Below are positions 6,726-13,397 of a DNA stretch of 13,397 nucleotides, in pieces; within the stretch, counting starts at the first letter, position 1; each line of letters starts with the position of its first letter. The notes under the pieces were generated by a model. It searched no databases. It was not told where the DNA came from and saw only the letters and a list, made by a program, of their open reading frames with translations. Source of the DNA: Candidatus Thiodiazotropha taylori (GTDB taxonomy: Bacteria; Pseudomonadota; Gammaproteobacteria; Chromatiales; Chromatiaceae); assembly GCA_019100305.1 (NCBI GenBank), contig JAHRHW010000079.1:1-13397 (forward strand), written 5' to 3'. The position numbers and the translations under genes were made by a program.

Positions 6726-8693
6726 ATGGGAACAAGGTCGAGTCGTCTGTTTCTTTTGATCTCCCTTTTTATATTGGTCACTGACAGTTTCTTTGTCTGG
6801 TTGAACTATATCTCATCACGGGATGCCATGTACGAAAGCCTGCAGGACGAGTTGTCCGAAGCAGGCAGTGCTTTCAATATTTCTTTGGACAGCAATATGG
6901 ATATGCTGGTACAGACGGCCCTGTTCGTCGCCAGTGATAAACGGGTGCAGGATCTGTTTCTCGCCGGTAAGCGGGCGGTTGAATCGGAAGACGGTGGTGC
7001 GGGTGGCGAGGTATCTGAGCAGATTCGCCAGCAGTTGTATGAACTGCTTGAGCCCGGTTGGAGCGAGATGAGAAAGCAGTTCAATGTGCGACAGTTGCAT
7101 TTCCATCTGGCGCCTGGCGCGCTCTCCTTTTTGAGAGTCCATCAACGGGAAAAGTATGGTGACCGTCTGGATGAAATACGTCACACGGTGGTGGATGCGA
7201 ACCAATTACAGCGTACTACAAGAGGCTTTGAGATCGGCCGGCCCTATGCCGGCATACGTGGAGTAAGTCCTGTCTACGCAAATCATGAGAGCGTACGACT
7301 TCATGTAGGCGCAGTTGAAGCGGGCATGTCGTTTTCACAGATATTGGATCTGCTGATACGTCATACCCATTTCAACTATGCGGTGTTGATCAAACAGCAG
7401 GAGTTACAGCATCGTGTCTGGTCCGAATCCCTGAAGCAGCTCTATGCAGGACGTCCGCCGGTGGCCGGTTTCTATATTGAAGCCAGTAGTGACGATGAAA
7501 AGTCAGCTCAGTTATTGTCTGATCAATCGTTGCACCCAATTCTTTTCGATGAACGCAAGATCTATATTCAGAATGGGGCAGAGCCATTGGCAATGATAGC
7601 ACTGCCGTTTTATGACTATCAGGGTCGGCAGGACCCTAACAGAGAGCCTGTCGGGCATATCCTGATGTGGCGCAATGCATCGACTCTCATCGCGAATTTC
7701 AATAAGAGTTTTAACAACAACATACTGTTTGCTGTTGCGGTATTTGTGTTACTTGAGCTGATTCTCTATCTGGGAATGCGCAGGGTGACTCAAAAACTTG
7801 AGAGTGAGGTGAAATTTCAGACAGGTCAGCTGTCCGAATCCAATACCAAACTCGCTCATCGAAATACTGCGTTAATCCACTCGCTGCATGAATTGAAAGC
7901 AACTCAGAAACAACTGATAGAGTCTGAAAAGATGGCTTCACTGGCAGGAATGGTTGCCGGTGTGGCTCACGAGATCAATACCCCCGTCGGCACCAGTATA
8001 ACGGCAGCCTCCCATCTCAAAGACCGAGTGGTGAAGATTCGGCAGCACTTCGTGCGGGATGAGATGACACGTACCGATTTGGATGGTTTCTTCAACAGTT
8101 CGGAGAAGGCCTGTGATATTCTGCTGTCAAATCTGCAAAGATCCGGTGATCTGGTAAAGAGCTTCAAACAGGTGGCGGTCGATCAAAGCAGTTTGAAGCG
8201 TCGGCTCTTCGATATGTGTGATTACCTTCAGGAAATCAAACAGAGTCTGCAACCCAGACTCAAGTACAGACGACATCAGCTGGAGGTCGAATGTGAGTCG
8301 CCAATTGAGCTCAATACCTGTCCCGGCGTGTTGTCCCAGGTCATCACAAATCTGGTTTTGAATTCCATGATCCATGGGTTTGGAGATGATCCGGATCAAT
8401 CGGGAATGATGTGTATTGAGGTAACATCTGTCGGCGATTCCTATGTAAGGCTTGTCTACACGGACGATGGTGTCGGGATCCCTGAACACCATATCGATAA
8501 GATATTCGAGCCATTTTATACCACCAACAGGGAAGCCGGTGGCTCGGGCCTGGGTTTGCATTTGGTGTATAATTCAGTAGCGACTTATTTGGGTGGCACA
8601 ATACAGGTTGAATCCAATCCTCATGCCGGGGTACGGTTCACAATCGAGTTTCCCAGAGTTTTCAGTCACCATGAGGACAAGGATGATCAATAA
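6726..8693 (+). CDS. Membrane sensor histidine kinase with a dCache-like periplasmic domain
   Basis: This is a transmembrane histidine kinase of 655 residues. The first membrane helix is at about residues 8–27. A large periplasmic domain (about 36–320) contains the ALSFLRVHQREKYGD and GFEIGRPYAGIRGVSPVY blocks that I associate with the dCache_3 family of small-molecule sensors. The second helix (about 333–352) leads into a coiled coil and a HisKA domain with LAGMVAGVAHEINTPVG, where H415 is the expected phosphorylation site. The ATPase domain has the N box (N542, N546), DDGVG (580–584), FEPFYTT and GGSGLGLHLV, so it should be active. There is no receiver domain. ATG 6726 was chosen because it begins just before the first helix; TTG 6693 in the same frame would add 11 residues. 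It overlaps the next gene, its probable partner, by 11 bases. Confidence 0.92.
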   Translation: MGTRSSRLFLLISLFILVTDSFFVWLNYISSRDAMYESLQDELSEAGSAFNISLDSNMDMLVQTALFVASDKRVQDLFLAGKRAVESEDGGAGGEVSEQIRQQLYELLEPGWSEMRKQFNVRQLHFHLAPGALSFLRVHQREKYGDRLDEIRHTVVDANQLQRTTRGFEIGRPYAGIRGVSPVYANHESVRLHVGAVEAGMSFSQILDLLIRHTHFNYAVLIKQQELQHRVWSESLKQLYAGRPPVAGFYIEASSDDEKSAQLLSDQSLHPILFDERKIYIQNGAEPLAMIALPFYDYQGRQDPNREPVGHILMWRNASTLIANFNKSFNNNILFAVAVFVLLELILYLGMRRVTQKLESEVKFQTGQLSESNTKLAHRNTALIHSLHELKATQKQLIESEKMASLAGMVAGVAHEINTPVGTSITAASHLKDRVVKIRQHFVRDEMTRTDLDGFFNSSEKACDILLSNLQRSGDLVKSFKQVAVDQSSLKRRLFDMCDYLQEIKQSLQPRLKYRRHQLEVECESPIELNTCPGVLSQVITNLVLNSMIHGFGDDPDQSGMMCIEVTSVGDSYVRLVYTDDGVGIPEHHIDKIFEPFYTTNREAGGSGLGLHLVYNSVATYLGGTIQVESNPHAGVRFTIEFPRVFSHHEDKDDQ

Positions 8694-10290
8694 GTCTCAA
8701 GATATTCTCTACGCTCAGGAGCGTGATGATTCAAAACCGCCCAATTCAGCCTGGCGGATTCTCATCGTAGACGATGAACCTGATGTGCATGCGGTAACCG
8801 AGCTGGCTCTGGAGGATCTGCTGTTTGCCGGTCAGGGTGTCGAGTTTGGACATGCCTATTCAGCACGTGAGGCGAGGGACTATCTGCAGCAATTTCCGGA
8901 TACGGCGTTGATCCTGCTCGATGTGGTTATGGAGAGTGACCAGGCCGGGTTGGAACTGGTCGATGTCATACGAAATGAACTCCACAATGAATTGGTGAGA
9001 ATCATCCTGCGTACCGGGCAACCTGGCCAAGCCCCGGAACGAGAGGTGATTCTTCGCTACGACATCAATGACTATCGGGAGAAGACGGATCTTACTTCAC
9101 TGAAGCTCTTCTCATCGGTTGTAGCGGCTCTGCGTAACTATCGTGATCTGATGGTGATCGAGAAGAATAAAGTTGGCCTGGAGAAGATCATACGCTCTTC
9201 AGGTTCGTTATATAATATCGACTCACTTGAGACCTTCATAAGCGGTGTTCTTACACAGTTGGAAGCACTGTTGAACTTGGGTGGGCACACTTTTTACAGC
9301 CATGCTTTCGGGGTTTTGAAAGATGACTGTGACACAAGCATTGAGCAGCAACGCATCATTGCCGGTACGGGCAATTACGCTTCAGCCACCAATCAGAGTC
9401 TCATCGACGTTGTTGATGATCAGGTTATGGAGCGGATCAAAAAGGCGCTGTCCGATAGTGGCAGTTGCTTCTATTCGGATGCCTGCCTGATTGAATTGAG
9501 TAGTGCCGAAGGGCGTGACGGGCTGCTCTATATCGAAGGCAAACTGCCACAGCTCGATGATGTCGATCACAACCTGGTTGAGATGTTCATCAGTAATGCA
9601 GCAATCGCACTGGGTAACCTGTTTTTAACTCAGGAAATTGAGCTGACTCAAAAGGAAGTGCTTTACACATTGGGTGAGTTCGCGGAATGCCGCTCTCAGG
9701 AGGTCAGCCGACATGTAGCGAGAGTGAGTAAACTGACTGGCCTGATCGGACAAAAGCTCGGTTTTGAGAGTGACGACTGCGAACTGCTGCAACTTGCTGC
9801 TGCGATGCATGATATCGGAAAAATTGCCATCCCCTCTGAATTGATTGAAAAGCCCGGCCCGCTCTCCGATGAAGAGTGGCAAGTCATGCATGATCATTGT
9901 CGCTATGGACACTCGTTGCTCAGCAGAGCAAAGCGCCCGCTACTCAAGCTGGCAGCGATCATTGCGCATCAGCACCATGAACGCTGGGATGGTACAGGTT
10001 ATCCTCAAGGCTTGAAGGGTGATGAGATCCATCTGTATGGTCGTATTGTCGCCATTGCCGATGTGTTTGATGCGCTGGGTAATGCCCGTGTCTACAAAGA
10101 GGCCTGGTCACTGGAGCGGATCGTTGACTATTTCGAACAGCAGCGCGGTCGGCAGTTCGATCCTCAGTTAACCGATCTGCTACTGGATAATATCGAAGAG
10201 TTTGCAGCTCTCAGGGAGACCTATAGCGATGAGCGTTACCAGCGGCCTCAACTGGCGGATGGTGGCAATGGCCCTGGTCTCGATCCATAG
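8683..10290 (+). CDS. Response regulator with REC, DUF3369 and HD-GYP domains (probable c-di-GMP phosphodiesterase)
   Basis: This cytoplasmic response regulator of 535 residues should degrade cyclic di-GMP when phosphorylated by the upstream kinase. The receiver domain (about residues 24–145) has the acidic cluster D30/D31/E32, phospho-acceptor D80 in LLDVVM and conserved K134. A middle region (about 150–340) resembles DUF3369, a GAF-like linker typical of this architecture. The C-terminal HD-GYP domain carries H376-D377 in MHDIGKIAIP, H429, H431 and H432, then DGTGYPQGLKGDEI with GYP at 439–441, and IADVFDAL. All catalytic landmarks are present. ATG 8683 is preferred because GAGG lies six bases upstream; ATG 8671 and GTG 8593 are in frame but would extend deep into the kinase gene. 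The 11-base overlap implies translational coupling. Confidence 0.93.
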   Translation: MINKSQDILYAQERDDSKPPNSAWRILIVDDEPDVHAVTELALEDLLFAGQGVEFGHAYSAREARDYLQQFPDTALILLDVVMESDQAGLELVDVIRNELHNELVRIILRTGQPGQAPEREVILRYDINDYREKTDLTSLKLFSSVVAALRNYRDLMVIEKNKVGLEKIIRSSGSLYNIDSLETFISGVLTQLEALLNLGGHTFYSHAFGVLKDDCDTSIEQQRIIAGTGNYASATNQSLIDVVDDQVMERIKKALSDSGSCFYSDACLIELSSAEGRDGLLYIEGKLPQLDDVDHNLVEMFISNAAIALGNLFLTQEIELTQKEVLYTLGEFAECRSQEVSRHVARVSKLTGLIGQKLGFESDDCELLQLAAAMHDIGKIAIPSELIEKPGPLSDEEWQVMHDHCRYGHSLLSRAKRPLLKLAAIIAHQHHERWDGTGYPQGLKGDEIHLYGRIVAIADVFDALGNARVYKEAWSLERIVDYFEQQRGRQFDPQLTDLLLDNIEEFAALRETYSDERYQRPQLADGGNGPGLDP

Positions 10291-10610
10291 AGATTACTAT
10301 TGCCAGTGATATCAGGCTCAACTCTATCGGTATACTCAGCGGATGAATCGTGCGTGATTCATTGAGGGTGTTGCATGATCTCTATCCAGTCAATGACCAG
10401 GTTGTTACACCAACTTTCTGTTTTATTATAAAACCGCTGGATAAGTCGGTAGTCGCTCGCTATTGTCCACGAGTCGTATGCTCCCTGTTTCGCTCTCCAG
10501 GGCGAGTCATTTCTGCTTTTCCGCCAAACGTTGTTGTCAGAAATAAAAAGAACCTTACCTGACACCAGCAAATAGTAATTGATCCTGAATGCTGCCTGCT
10601 TAAGGAGTGT

Positions 10611-10633
10611 TTGGTGGGGCCATGCCCCACCAA
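10611..10633. repeat. REP-like single hairpin
   Basis: TTGGTGGGGC-CAT-GCCCCACCAA is a perfect 10-base-pair stem with a three-base loop. It shares its stem with the double element at 6487–6551, and similarity continues into the right flank, with a GATA(A/G)AAC...CGCAATG block at 6562–6577 and 10642–10659, and AGTGT on the left. The form here equals the double element with everything between two GGGGC tracts removed. Confidence 0.8.
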
Positions 10634-10798
10634 TATCCTTAGATAGAACCAGCGCAATGCTCTATGGACTGGAGCCCTTTCTGACTGGTGACAAGAACGA
10701 GAAACACCATCGTACCTGTCCAAGATAAGTACCCACAACAATCTATTGAGGAGACTAGCGGGCATTCGCCGGGATGACCATCTTAAATACCTTCAACA

Positions 10799-10816
10799 CG
10801 GCGTCCTGAAACGCCG
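10799..10816 (-). terminator. Candidate terminator of dapL–lysA
   Basis: CGGCGT (10799–10804) pairs with ACGCCG (10811–10816) around a six-base loop, 11 bases after the lysA stop on the minus strand. The stem is GC-rich, but what follows on the minus strand is TGTTGAAGG and not a T-run, so termination strength is uncertain. Confidence 0.4.
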
Positions 10817-10827
10817 GATAATTAAGA

Positions 10828-12081
10828 CTACAAGCTCAATTTGTCTGCTTCGAAATCCAGGGTAGCAAACAGATCATCCAGCGTCTCCTCACGTCGTATC
10901 AGCTCAACAGTGCCATCTTCGCGCAGCAGTAACTCTTTCGGTCTGACCTTTCCGTTGTAGTTGAAACCCATCGCCTGTCCATGCGCGCCGGTATCGTGAA
11001 TGCAGATGATGTCACCATCCTCTATCTTTGGCAGAGGGCGCTGGATTGCGAACTTGTCGTTGTTCTCGCACAGCGAACCAACCACGTCCACGACCTCATC
11101 CTCACCATCCTTGTTGAGTACCGAGACATGATGGTAGGCGCCATACATGCCGGGACGCATCAGTGCCGACATGCAGGAATCGACACCGACATAAGTTCTG
11201 TAGATCTCCTTGCGGTTAATCGCCGTGGTTACCAGTACCCCATGAGGACCGGTAATGTAACGACCGCTTTCCAGATAGAGCTTGGGGGTATAGCCATGGC
11301 TGTTTTCAAAGACCTTGAACAGCTCTGAAATCTCTTTGCCCATGCTGACGATATCCAGCGGCTTCTCTTCTGGCCGGTAGGGTATGCCCAGACCACCGCC
11401 GATATTGATGAAATCGAACTTGATATCGAGTTCATTGGAAATCCAGTCGATCCGGTCGAGAAGCATGCGCGCAGTTTCTACCATATAGGCGTGATTCAAC
11501 TCATTCGAGGCCAGCATGGTGTGCAAGCCGAATCGTTTCACACCCAGTGATTTTGCCTTGCGATAGGCATCGATCAACTGATCATGTGAAACACCGTATT
11601 TGGCCTCCAGCGGATTGCCAATGATGCTGTTACCGGTTCTGCGCTCACCAGGGTTGTAGCGAAAACAGATCAGCTCAGGAACCTCGGGCACTTTGTCGAG
11701 CAGGGAGATGTCATCAAGGTTGAGGATACAACCGCCATCCGTCTCGGCGACATTGAATTCACTGCCACTGGTGTTGTTGGAGGTGAACATGATCTCTTCA
11801 CCACTGGCACCGATCTGTCGACTCATGACCAGTTCAGCAATGGAACTGCAATCGAAGCCAAAGCCGATATCCTGCATGAGTTTCAGGATGGTTGGATTCG
11901 GCAGAGCTTTTACTGCGAAGTATTCACGAAAGAAATCTACGCCACTGAATGCCTTGATCAACTGTTGTCCGGTTTCACGGATCCCTTTTTCATCATACAG
12001 ATGAAACGGGGTGCCGTAGTGTTCGACAATTTTTTCAAGGTTCTGAGCAAGACGTTCAGAATAATCTTTTGATACTGGCAC
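10828..12081 (-). CDS. lysA: Diaminopimelate decarboxylase (LysA), DapL-associated type
   Basis: This PLP-dependent fold-III decarboxylase of 417 residues converts meso-diaminopimelate to L-lysine. The PLP lysine is K58 in YFAVKALPNP. The glycine-rich phosphate-binding loop is INIGGGLGIPY, the substrate/PLP loop is ESGRYITGPHG, and the active-site cysteine is C338 in GSLCENNDKFA, followed by HDTGAHGQAMGFNYNG. The ESGR and SLCENNDK motifs differ from the EPGR and CESGD forms of E. coli-type LysA; from memory they are seen in LysA of bacteria that use DapL. A related fold-III decarboxylase is the alternative, but the dapL neighbour supports DAP decarboxylase. The GTG start at 12081 has GAGG seven bases upstream. 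The gap after dapL is 96 bases and contains a strong hairpin. Confidence 0.88.
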   Translation of the reverse strand: MPVSKDYSERLAQNLEKIVEHYGTPFHLYDEKGIRETGQQLIKAFSGVDFFREYFAVKALPNPTILKLMQDIGFGFDCSSIAELVMSRQIGASGEEIMFTSNNTSGSEFNVAETDGGCILNLDDISLLDKVPEVPELICFRYNPGERRTGNSIIGNPLEAKYGVSHDQLIDAYRKAKSLGVKRFGLHTMLASNELNHAYMVETARMLLDRIDWISNELDIKFDFINIGGGLGIPYRPEEKPLDIVSMGKEISELFKVFENSHGYTPKLYLESGRYITGPHGVLVTTAINRKEIYRTYVGVDSCMSALMRPGMYGAYHHVSVLNKDGEDEVVDVVGSLCENNDKFAIQRPLPKIEDGDIICIHDTGAHGQAMGFNYNGKVRPKELLLREDGTVELIRREETLDDLFATLDFEADKLSL

Positions 12082-12123
12082 TTGTGTACCTCTTAATACT
12101 TCGTAGAGCTGATATTCAATGGG

Positions 12124-12164
12124 CTGGCCACAGATGGCGGTGAGTTGTCCGCCATCTTGGCCAG
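12124..12164. other. Strong hairpin between dapL and lysA
   Basis: CTGGCCACAGATGGCGG (12124–12140) pairs with CCGCCATCTTGGCCAG (12149–12164) through 16 base pairs with one bulged base and an eight-base loop. In the dapL–lysA mRNA it begins 13 bases after the dapL stop. No T-run follows on either strand, so it is more likely an mRNA-stability, processing or partial-attenuation structure than a full terminator. Confidence 0.6.
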
Positions 12165-12177
12165 TCCGGACTCAAAA

Positions 12178-13397
12178 TCAAAGTGACGCTTTGACCCTCT
12201 GCATGGCCTGCTGCACGTTTTCAAAGCTGTTGAAGGCACTGATTCTGATATACCCTTCACCGCATTTTCCGAAACCGGCGCCAGGCGTGCATACCACACC
12301 GGCATTATTCAGCAGGGTGTCAAAGAAGTCCCAGGAATCCCCTTTGGCGTCAATCCAAATGTAAGGGGAGTTTTCACCACCGATGCAATCATAACCGAGG
12401 CTCTCCATCTGCTCACGAATATACTTGGCGTTCTTCATGTAGTAGGCGACCAGTTCGGCGACCTGTGCCTGTCCTTCCTCTGTATAGACCGCGGCAGCGG
12501 CTTTTTGTACCGGGTAGGAAACACTGTTGAATTTGGTGGTATGTCGGCGATTCCACAGCTCATGGATGGAGACAGGCTCACCGGCTGCGGTGTAAGCCAT
12601 GCAATCCTTGGGCACTACCGTGTAGGCGCAACGGGTACCGGTGAAACCGGCATTCTTTGAAAAACTGCGGAACTCGACGGCAACTTCCCGTGCACCCTCG
12701 ATTTCGAAGATGGAGCGGGGCAGATCCGGATCCTGTACAAAGGCTTCATAGGCCGCATCGAAGAGAATCAGTGCCTTGTTCTGTTTCGCATAGTCCACCC
12801 ACTGCTTGAGCTGCGCTTTGGTCGCGGTTGCTCCGGTGGGGTTGTTGGGAAAGCAGAGGTAGATCAGATCCACCGCTTCAGACGGTAGCTCAGGGATGAA
12901 TCCGTTTTCTTTGGTGCCATCCAGATAGGTCAGACCGGTGTAACGACCGTTTTCAGCCTCACCAGTACGACCGGCCATGACATTGGTATCCACATAGACC
13001 GGGTAGACCGGATCGGGAATGGCAACCCTCACATCATCGGCAAAGATCTCCTGGAAATTGCCCGAATCACACTTTGCCCCGTCGCTGACAAAGACTTCGT
13101 CGGTTGCGATGTTGCAGCCGCGGCTCTGATAATCGCCTTCCGCAATCGCTTTTCGCAGGAAATCGTAACCCTGCTCAGGACCATAACCGTGAAAGGTGGC
13201 GTCAGCAGCCATTTCGTCAACAGCAGCATGAAAAGCCTTAACACAAGCTTCCGGCAGTGCGCGGGTTACGTCACCTATGCCCAAACGGATGATATCTTTG
13301 TCCGGGTTAGCCTCCTGAAAGGATGAGACCCGTTTTGCGATGTCTGAGAACAGGTAGGAAGCCTGGAGTTTCTTATAGTTCTCATTAATTTTGATCA
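12178..13397 (-). CDS. dapL: LL-diaminopimelate aminotransferase (start cut by window edge)
   Basis: This fold-I PLP aminotransferase converts tetrahydrodipicolinate directly to LL-diaminopimelate with glutamate as amino donor, bypassing the succinylase or acetylase steps. The frame runs to the window edge: the last bases read (A)TG ATC AAA ATT AAT GAG, matching the family N-terminus M-(I/V)-K-I-N-E-N-Y. Only the A of the ATG is therefore missing and the full length would be 406 residues, close to the usual 410. Landmarks include RLGIGDVTRALP (about 38–49), FHGYGPEQGYDFLR, PDPVYPVYVDTN, CFPNNPTGA and the PLP-lysine K248 in SFSKNAGFTGTRC. An internal TTG (13284) could be mistaken for the start but would remove the substrate-binding N-terminus. 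lysA follows on the same strand, making a two-gene lysine unit. Confidence 0.95.
   Translation of the reverse strand, partial: IKINENYKKLQASYLFSDIAKRVSSFQEANPDKDIIRLGIGDVTRALPEACVKAFHAAVDEMAADATFHGYGPEQGYDFLRKAIAEGDYQSRGCNIATDEVFVSDGAKCDSGNFQEIFADDVRVAIPDPVYPVYVDTNVMAGRTGEAENGRYTGLTYLDGTKENGFIPELPSEAVDLIYLCFPNNPTGATATKAQLKQWVDYAKQNKALILFDAAYEAFVQDPDLPRSIFEIEGAREVAVEFRSFSKNAGFTGTRCAYTVVPKDCMAYTAAGEPVSIHELWNRRHTTKFNSVSYPVQKAAAAVYTEEGQAQVAELVAYYMKNAKYIREQMESLGYDCIGGENSPYIWIDAKGDSWDFFDTLLNNAGVVCTPGAGFGKCGEGYIRISAFNSFENVQQAMQRVKASL

Larger units (their letters stand above)
10291..10827. other. Intergenic region with a palindromic repeat, no convincing gene
   Basis: This gap of 537 bases separates two convergent operons. 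Short open frames occur on both strands but none has a good ribosome-binding site or a recognisable product. ATGAATC/GATTCAT (10343–10349 and 10356–10362) forms a 7-base-pair stem with a six-base loop, about 50 bases after the HD-GYP gene, without a T-run. The REP-like hairpin is at 10611–10633 and a candidate lysA terminator at 10799–10816. The rest shows nothing I can name. Confidence 0.6.

Noticed and set aside
8593..8595. GTG as the start of the HD-GYP regulator
   Set aside because: It would add 30 residues encoded within the kinase ATPase domain, out of frame, with no family resemblance; ATG 8683 has a good ribosome-binding site.
10343..10362. ATGAATC/GATTCAT hairpin as terminator of the HD-GYP gene
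   Set aside because: Low GC stem, no T-run, and about 50 bases beyond the stop; too weak to call.
10350..10562. 70-codon plus-strand frame after the HD-GYP gene
   Set aside because: No ribosome-binding site, composition unlike the flanking genes, no recognisable product.
10460..10765. 101-codon minus-strand frame in the intergenic region
   Set aside because: It runs through the palindromic repeat (giving VGHGPT, also produced by frames across the 6487–6551 copy), has no good ribosome-binding site and resembles nothing known.
13282..13284. TTG as the start of dapL
   Set aside because: The frame continues upstream with the conserved DapL N-terminus (IKINENY...), so the true start is at the window edge.

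Overview
The window looks like chromosomal DNA of a gammaproteobacterium. The main reason is the order dnaX–ybaB–recR–hinT, whose products closely resemble their E. coli counterparts. A free-living or symbiotic sulfur-oxidising-type lineage would fit the overall flavour, but that is only an impression. There are no rRNA or tRNA genes, CRISPR array, transposase gene or phage genes.

Layout. (1) Positions 2–5340, + strand: the 3' end of dnaX (tau C-terminal domain), then a tightly packed run of ybaB, recR, hinT, a four-HMA-like-domain copper P1B-ATPase (copA) and a 104-residue protein of unknown function. (2) Positions 5400–6176, - strand: a membrane-anchored protein of unknown function with an apparent internal duplication, convergent with the copA run. 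(3) Positions 6177–6684: non-coding, with a double palindromic repeat built on GGTGGGGCATGGCCCC and a family of CGGATCAG sites. (4) Positions 6685–10290, + strand: a possible 12-codon leader ORF, a membrane histidine kinase with a dCache-like sensor, and an 11-bp-overlapping response regulator with REC, DUF3369 and HD-GYP domains. (5) Positions 10291–10827: non-coding, with a single-hairpin copy of the same repeat. (6) Positions 10828–13397, - strand: dapL followed by lysA, two lysine/diaminopimelate genes separated by a 96-bp spacer holding a very strong hairpin. dapL lacks only the first base of its ATG at the window edge.

How the genes work together. Region 1 combines replication and recombination housekeeping with copper export. 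Region 4 is a complete signalling unit: the kinase should sense a periplasmic cue and phosphorylate the regulator, whose HD-GYP domain is expected to degrade cyclic di-GMP. Region 6 is the aminotransferase (DapL) route to diaminopimelate plus its decarboxylation to lysine, which is unusual for Gammaproteobacteria, where the succinylase route is the norm.

I did not find a clearly new multi-gene defence or mobile system. The most interesting items are the related palindromic elements bracketing the kinase/HD-GYP module, the leader ORF and operator-like repeats before the kinase, the CopZ-like domain fused to the C-terminus of CopA, the duplicated motif in the unknown membrane protein, and the dapL–lysA unit with its intercistronic hairpin.
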